Assembly (NCBI RefSeq): GCF_038003085.1
Contig: NZ_JBBOOM010000001.1
Location: forward strand, 1,054,001-1,118,000
Length of the DNA stretch: 64,000 nt
Direction of reading: 5' to 3'
Origin: Psychrobacillus sp. FSL K6-2836
Lineage (GTDB): Bacteria > Bacillota > Bacilli > Bacillales_A > Planococcaceae
Position numbers and translations under genes: made by a program. The notes beneath the pieces are model-generated. The model had not been told where the DNA came from. It ran no database searches and was given only the letters and a program-made list of their open reading frames with translations. How positions within the stretch are numbered: position 1 is the stretch's first letter; every line of letters begins with the position of its first letter. Below, piece after piece: positions 60,887-64,000 of this stretch.

Positions 60887-61825
60887 ATGCAGCCCACACC
60901 AAATCTTGATGTAAATCAGCTTTCATTACATAAGCATAGCGCAGATAAGAAAAATAATCATCAAAAAAATAGCATTTCTAATATAAATAGCATAGAAGGA
61001 ACTGATAGCGATCAAGTATTTGCATCTTCTCTGACTGCACTGGAATTGGACCTTGTAAATGCAATAGATCGAAACCAGTTTGAATTGTATTACCAACCTA
61101 AAGTCGATGCGAAGAAGAATTTAATCATTGGAGCCGAGGCCCTTATTAGATGGAATCATCCTGAATTAGGGTTAATCCTGCCTAACGATTTTATACCTTT
61201 GGCAGAAAAGATTGGTTTTATAAATAATATTGGAAAATGGGTTAAAAAAACTGCCTGTTCTCAAAACAAAACGTGGCAGGAAGCAAACTTACCTGCTATT
61301 CCAGTTTCTATCAATCTATCAGCTTCTCGCTTCATGGAGAAAGATTTAGTCAGCAGTATACAGGAAACACTGGAAGAAACTCAGCTTGAAGCCCAGTACT
61401 TAGAGATTGAAATTACCGAAACTTCTATTTTGAAGAACGAGGAAATTGTCTTCTCTCTATTAGATGAGTTAAAAAATTTAGGGATCAAAATAGCACTAGA
61501 TGATTTTGGGACTGGATACTCTTCTTTATCCCATCTGCATCATTTTAACGGGAAAATTGACATACTAAAAATTGATCGTACGTTTATACAGGATTTAAGT
61601 ATTGCCAAACAAGAGGATGCAAATTTCATCGTACATATGATTATTCAATTATCAAACCAATTGAAAATGGATGTAATCGCAGAAGGCGTCGAAACTATGG
61701 AGCAATTGGAGGTTCTACAAAACTATAATTGCAATACGGTGCAAGGCTATTTGTTCTCCAAACCAATGCCTGCGTATCAGTTTGCCGAGTTATTGAAAAA
61801 ACAGAGGATCGATCCTATTCGTTGA
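60887..61825 (+). CDS. EAL-domain cyclic-di-GMP phosphodiesterase
   Basis: A 312-residue protein with a polar, unstructured N-terminus (1-48) and one EAL domain (about 52-305). The catalytic set is visible: E84-A85-L86, N143 in SINLS, E176/E178 region in EIEITE, D205-D206 in LDDFGTGYS, K228 in ILKIDR and E266 in VIAEGVET, so the enzyme should hydrolyse c-di-GMP to pGpG. There is no GGDEF or membrane sensor. It is co-oriented with and 77 bases after the peptide gene, beyond a terminator, so read-through coupling is uncertain. AAGGAG lies 8 bases before the ATG. Confidence 0.9.
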   Translation: MQPTPNLDVNQLSLHKHSADKKNNHQKNSISNINSIEGTDSDQVFASSLTALELDLVNAIDRNQFELYYQPKVDAKKNLIIGAEALIRWNHPELGLILPNDFIPLAEKIGFINNIGKWVKKTACSQNKTWQEANLPAIPVSINLSASRFMEKDLVSSIQETLEETQLEAQYLEIEITETSILKNEEIVFSLLDELKNLGIKIALDDFGTGYSSLSHLHHFNGKIDILKIDRTFIQDLSIAKQEDANFIVHMIIQLSNQLKMDVIAEGVETMEQLEVLQNYNCNTVQGYLFSKPMPAYQFAELLKKQRIDPIR

Positions 61826-61828
61826 AAA

Positions 61829-61863
61829 AGGCTCCCTACATTAGGTAGGAAACCTCTTTTTTC
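61829..61863 (+). terminator. Terminator of the EAL gene
   Basis: AGG..CCTAC-ATTAG-GTAGG..CCT with an internal loop, then CTTTTTT. It starts 4 bases after the stop. Confidence 0.7.
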
Positions 61864-61891
61864 ATATTGCAATACAACCATGATTATTTCA

Positions 61892-62926
61892 CTATTTAAT
61901 AGGAAGAATTGCTCCACCGGGGTGTTTCCCCAAAGTAGACTCCCTTTCCCTCAAACGCACATCTAACTTAACATAATCACTGCCTTCATTCTTTTTTTCA
62001 ATCATGTCGATTAGGTGAGTAGTTGCGAGTTTCCCCAATTCATAAATTGGTTGTTCAATCGTACTAATTTCAGGGTCCACCATTTGAGTTAGTTGAATTC
62101 CATCAAATCCAATAATCGCTATTTCTTCTGGCACTTGAATATTCATTTGCTTTAACGTTTTTAGTCCACCGATTGCCATAAGATCGTTTCCGAAAAAAAT
62201 ACCATCACAATCTCTATGATCATTCAATAACTGTTTTATGAGCTTTTGACCACTTTCTAAAGAGAAATCACCTTCATAAATGCATTCTTCCTGAAAAGGA
62301 AGATATCGTTTCATCGCTTCTCGGTAGCCTTTCAGCCTCTCTGAGGAAGAAGGATAAGAGCTTGGTCCACTTATATGGGCAATTTTCTTACAACCTACCT
62401 CGATTAAATGCTCCACTGCGAGTTTAGCCCCTTCGCTGTTATCCACGCCGAAGGAATTATTTTCATCATCACCTACCGCACGGTCAATACGAACAAAAGG
62501 TAGATTCATATTCTCCATCCCTTTTAATACCTCTCCAGTGAATTGAAAGGACCCCAAAATCAAACCATCGATAAATCGACTTTCAAGACTTCTCCAAAAA
62601 CCGTTTGAATGAAGCAGCTCTTCTGGTGTATTTATTAAAAATAAGCTATAGCCTCTTGTTCTTGCAACGCCTTCAATGGCGACTACTAATTCGGGAAAGA
62701 ATGGATTCGTGATATCTGGTATAATTAGTGCAATCGTATTCGTTTTTCCAATAGATAGACTCCTTGCTACTTCATTTGGCTTATAATCTAGTCGTTCCAT
62801 TACTTCTTTAATTTTTTTCTCTGATTGCTCACTTAAATAGCCTTTGCCGTTTAGATATCTTGAAACAGTAGCGATGGATAAACCCGATTCTTTTGCTACA
62901 TCTCTAATCGTTACATTTTTTTTCAC
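61892..62926 (-). CDS. LacI-family transcriptional regulator
   Basis: A 344-residue repressor with an N-terminal LacI HTH and hinge (residues 5-60; VTIRDVAKESGLSIATVSRY, hinge NEVARSLS) and a periplasmic-binding-protein-like sugar domain (about 62-330; DITNPFFPELV, DNSEGAKLAVEHL, FFGNDLMAIGGLK, PEEIAIIGFD). It is of the RbsR/CcpA-like branch without an obvious specific ligand. It lies downstream of the partial beta-sandwich protein gene, on the same strand, and may regulate that catabolic unit; this is inference. Confidence 0.92.
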   Translation of the reverse strand: MKKNVTIRDVAKESGLSIATVSRYLNGKGYLSEQSEKKIKEVMERLDYKPNEVARSLSIGKTNTIALIIPDITNPFFPELVVAIEGVARTRGYSLFLINTPEELLHSNGFWRSLESRFIDGLILGSFQFTGEVLKGMENMNLPFVRIDRAVGDDENNSFGVDNSEGAKLAVEHLIEVGCKKIAHISGPSSYPSSSERLKGYREAMKRYLPFQEECIYEGDFSLESGQKLIKQLLNDHRDCDGIFFGNDLMAIGGLKTLKQMNIQVPEEIAIIGFDGIQLTQMVDPEISTIEQPIYELGKLATTHLIDMIEKKNEGSDYVKLDVRLRERESTLGKHPGGAILPIK

Positions 62927-62959
62927 GAAAGCTCAAACTCCCTGCCGAATTATGGTAAG

Positions 62960-63075
62960 AAAACCAGGCAAAAAATGCCCGGTATTTTAAGGTCAAAACC
63001 TGTTTTTAGCGTTTCCGAAGTGCTTTGGACAGACGTTTTGCTATAGAATCACCGAGTAAATTTTTAGTGAGTATC
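62960..63075. repeat. Palindromic element, copy 4 (left half only)
   Basis: The leading hairpin ACCAGGC-AAAAAAT-GCCCGGT (62963-62983) is followed by AACCTGTTTTTAGCGTTTCC and GACAGACGTTTTGCTATAG, matching the left arm of copies 1-3. The central stem is replaced by a weak GAGTA/TACTC pair (63068-63101) and the right arm is absent; the adjacent gene starts its 3' end at 63104. Confidence 0.7.
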
Positions 63076-63103
63076 GGTTCCTATAGCGGTTGCCTGATCG
63101 TAC

Positions 63104-64000
63104 TCATCCTACTTCCTTCACTTTAAATGATGAGATATCTAGTTCTCCCTTATCTAAACATCCAATTCCAATCATTCCAGAAGTGATTTTGTCATCTTCA
63201 TATTCCAAAATAATTTCATCATCGATAGAAAACCGAATATTTTTCCCTTTATATTGAACCTGGAAACGATACTTTTCACCAATTCCCCAAATAAAGGGTA
63301 CGGTGATTAAACGTTCGTAACCAAAATCATTTAAGATCAAGGATACTTTGTCTACTCCATCAAATCCTACAAGATAATGTCGTTGAATTCCTTGCGCTCT
63401 AAAGATCATTTTGTGGCTATCACCGCTAACTGGATGAACGTCGAATTCTATAATTGCGTCTTTTGTATAGTAATTTCCTGTATAACTCGAACAATTCCCT
63501 TCAGATAAACATGTCATCTTGTCTCCATTTAACGACCACTTACCATTATGATGTGCAAATGGAGTAATACTAAGAAATTCAACAGCTTGCTTTGAAAAGT
63601 CTATAGTATATTCAGAGTTCCCAAAGATATGGAAATTTTTCAAATAGATTGCGCCAAATGCACGTTCGAGCGAAGTAGATGGACTCTCCAGAATATATCC
63701 AATTTCATCTATCAATGCTCCACTCGTATCTGGAATTGTAAATTGTACACTAATCCATCGATGATTCTCGAGTTCAATTTTTTCGAATATCATACATTCC
63801 TTTGTAAAGGTATTACGAATATATGGTCTGATAAAAATACCGGAGCCTTGCCATTTATCTAAATACATATCAACCGCCACTTGCTGACCGCTATATGCTT
63901 TAGGAGCGAAAGTTGGTTTATATTTTTCATCATTGAATTCTTCTCTTCGATAGAAAGGCTTATAAAATATTTTACTTTGACTATCCCCATACATCCGGTC
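63104..64000 (-). CDS. Beta-sandwich-type domain protein, C-terminal part (gene continues off the window)
   Basis: 299 codons remain open to the right edge; the ATG at 63994 is preceded in frame by GAC CGG with no ribosome site, so the true start is beyond 64000. The visible part contains two beta-sandwich stretches: about residues 25-150 (MYLDKWQGSGIFIRPYIRNT, RWISVQFTIPDTSG) and 160-299 (GKWSLNGDKMTCLSEGNCSS, IEFDVHPVSGDSHKMIFRAQ, IRFSIDDEIILEYEDDKITS). The second half looks like the LamG/3-keto-disaccharide-hydrolase type concanavalin fold used in glycan-acting proteins. A LacI regulator lies downstream. The catalytic part is not visible, so no activity is assigned. Confidence 0.7.
   Translation of the reverse strand, partial: DRMYGDSQSKIFYKPFYRREEFNDEKYKPTFAPKAYSGQQVAVDMYLDKWQGSGIFIRPYIRNTFTKECMIFEKIELENHRWISVQFTIPDTSGALIDEIGYILESPSTSLERAFGAIYLKNFHIFGNSEYTIDFSKQAVEFLSITPFAHHNGKWSLNGDKMTCLSEGNCSSYTGNYYTKDAIIEFDVHPVSGDSHKMIFRAQGIQRHYLVGFDGVDKVSLILNDFGYERLITVPFIWGIGEKYRFQVQYKGKNIRFSIDDEIILEYEDDKITSGMIGIGCLDKGELDISSFKVKEVG

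Noticed and set aside
59426-60890. PlcR box (TATGNAN4TNCATA) near the PlcR-like gene
   Set aside because: I scanned the intergenic parts by eye and found none; the regulator may use a different operator.
1-64000. tRNA, rRNA, riboswitch or T-box
   Set aside because: I saw no cloverleaf, rRNA segments, T-box motif or known riboswitch core in the gaps; a covariance-model search would be decisive.

Overview
The window is low-GC Bacillales DNA. It carries a YukE/YukD/YukC/YukBA/YueB-type ESX-b (type VIIb) locus, RocB, YvsG, YuiD, YtxJ, RsbR-type STAS, YusW and PlcR homologues, SLH-anchored surface proteins, and intergenic repeats of the kind common in Planococcaceae such as Psychrobacillus, Lysinibacillus and Sporosarcina. 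The genus is an inference from gene content and repeat style. I saw no rRNA, tRNA, CRISPR array or prophage.

Layout. 1-5.5 kb: an oligopeptide-type ABC importer operon on the minus strand with an IclR regulator inside it. 5.6-9.5 kb: VOC protein, GMP reductase, small proteins and a proline dehydrogenase. 10-16 kb: a PepSY/histidine kinase/response regulator operon, a REP-associated (HUH) transposase, a class-I glutamine amidotransferase and branched-chain aminotransferase. 16-22.4 kb: a cell-surface cluster with a secreted protein, an SLH protein that appears to start at AUU, and an SLH-VWA protein. 22.9-30 kb: an NlpC/P60 hydrolase under tandem WalR-type sites, a chemoreceptor, glutamate dehydrogenase and RocB.

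31-44.8 kb: a continuous minus-strand type VII secretion locus in the order esxA, esaB, essB, essC, esaA, essA. It runs directly into an LXG cassette: DUF5082-like and DUF5344-like partners, an LXG protein with a Gly/Ala-rich membrane-type tail, a polytopic candidate immunity protein, and a protein resembling the EspG chaperones of actinobacterial ESX systems. 45-59 kb: acyl-CoA ligase, MscS-like channel, RsbR-like co-antagonist, bacilliredoxin-like YtxJ, a frameshifted YusW lipoprotein, M23 peptidase, a second glutamine amidotransferase, a sugar-nucleotide-type dehydrogenase, YvsG and an RNase H-like protein.

59.7-61.8 kb: a PlcR-like RNPP quorum-sensing regulator, divergent from a 41-residue secreted peptide gene ending in LDLPFVH (compare ADLPFEF of PapR), followed by an EAL phosphodiesterase. 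The peptide gene is too short for ordinary gene calling. 61.9-64 kb: a LacI-family regulator and the 3' part of a beta-sandwich protein.

Between genes the window is rich in repeats: a long palindromic element (three full copies, one half copy) with a compensatorily changing apical stem; a roughly 600-bp composite repeat in two copies; an inverted pair of 239-bp elements with 12-13-bp terminal inverted repeats; inverted 125-130-bp GC-richer repeats; two arrays with exact 21-bp periodicity; and clusters of hairpins with AGGAU/AGGAC loops.
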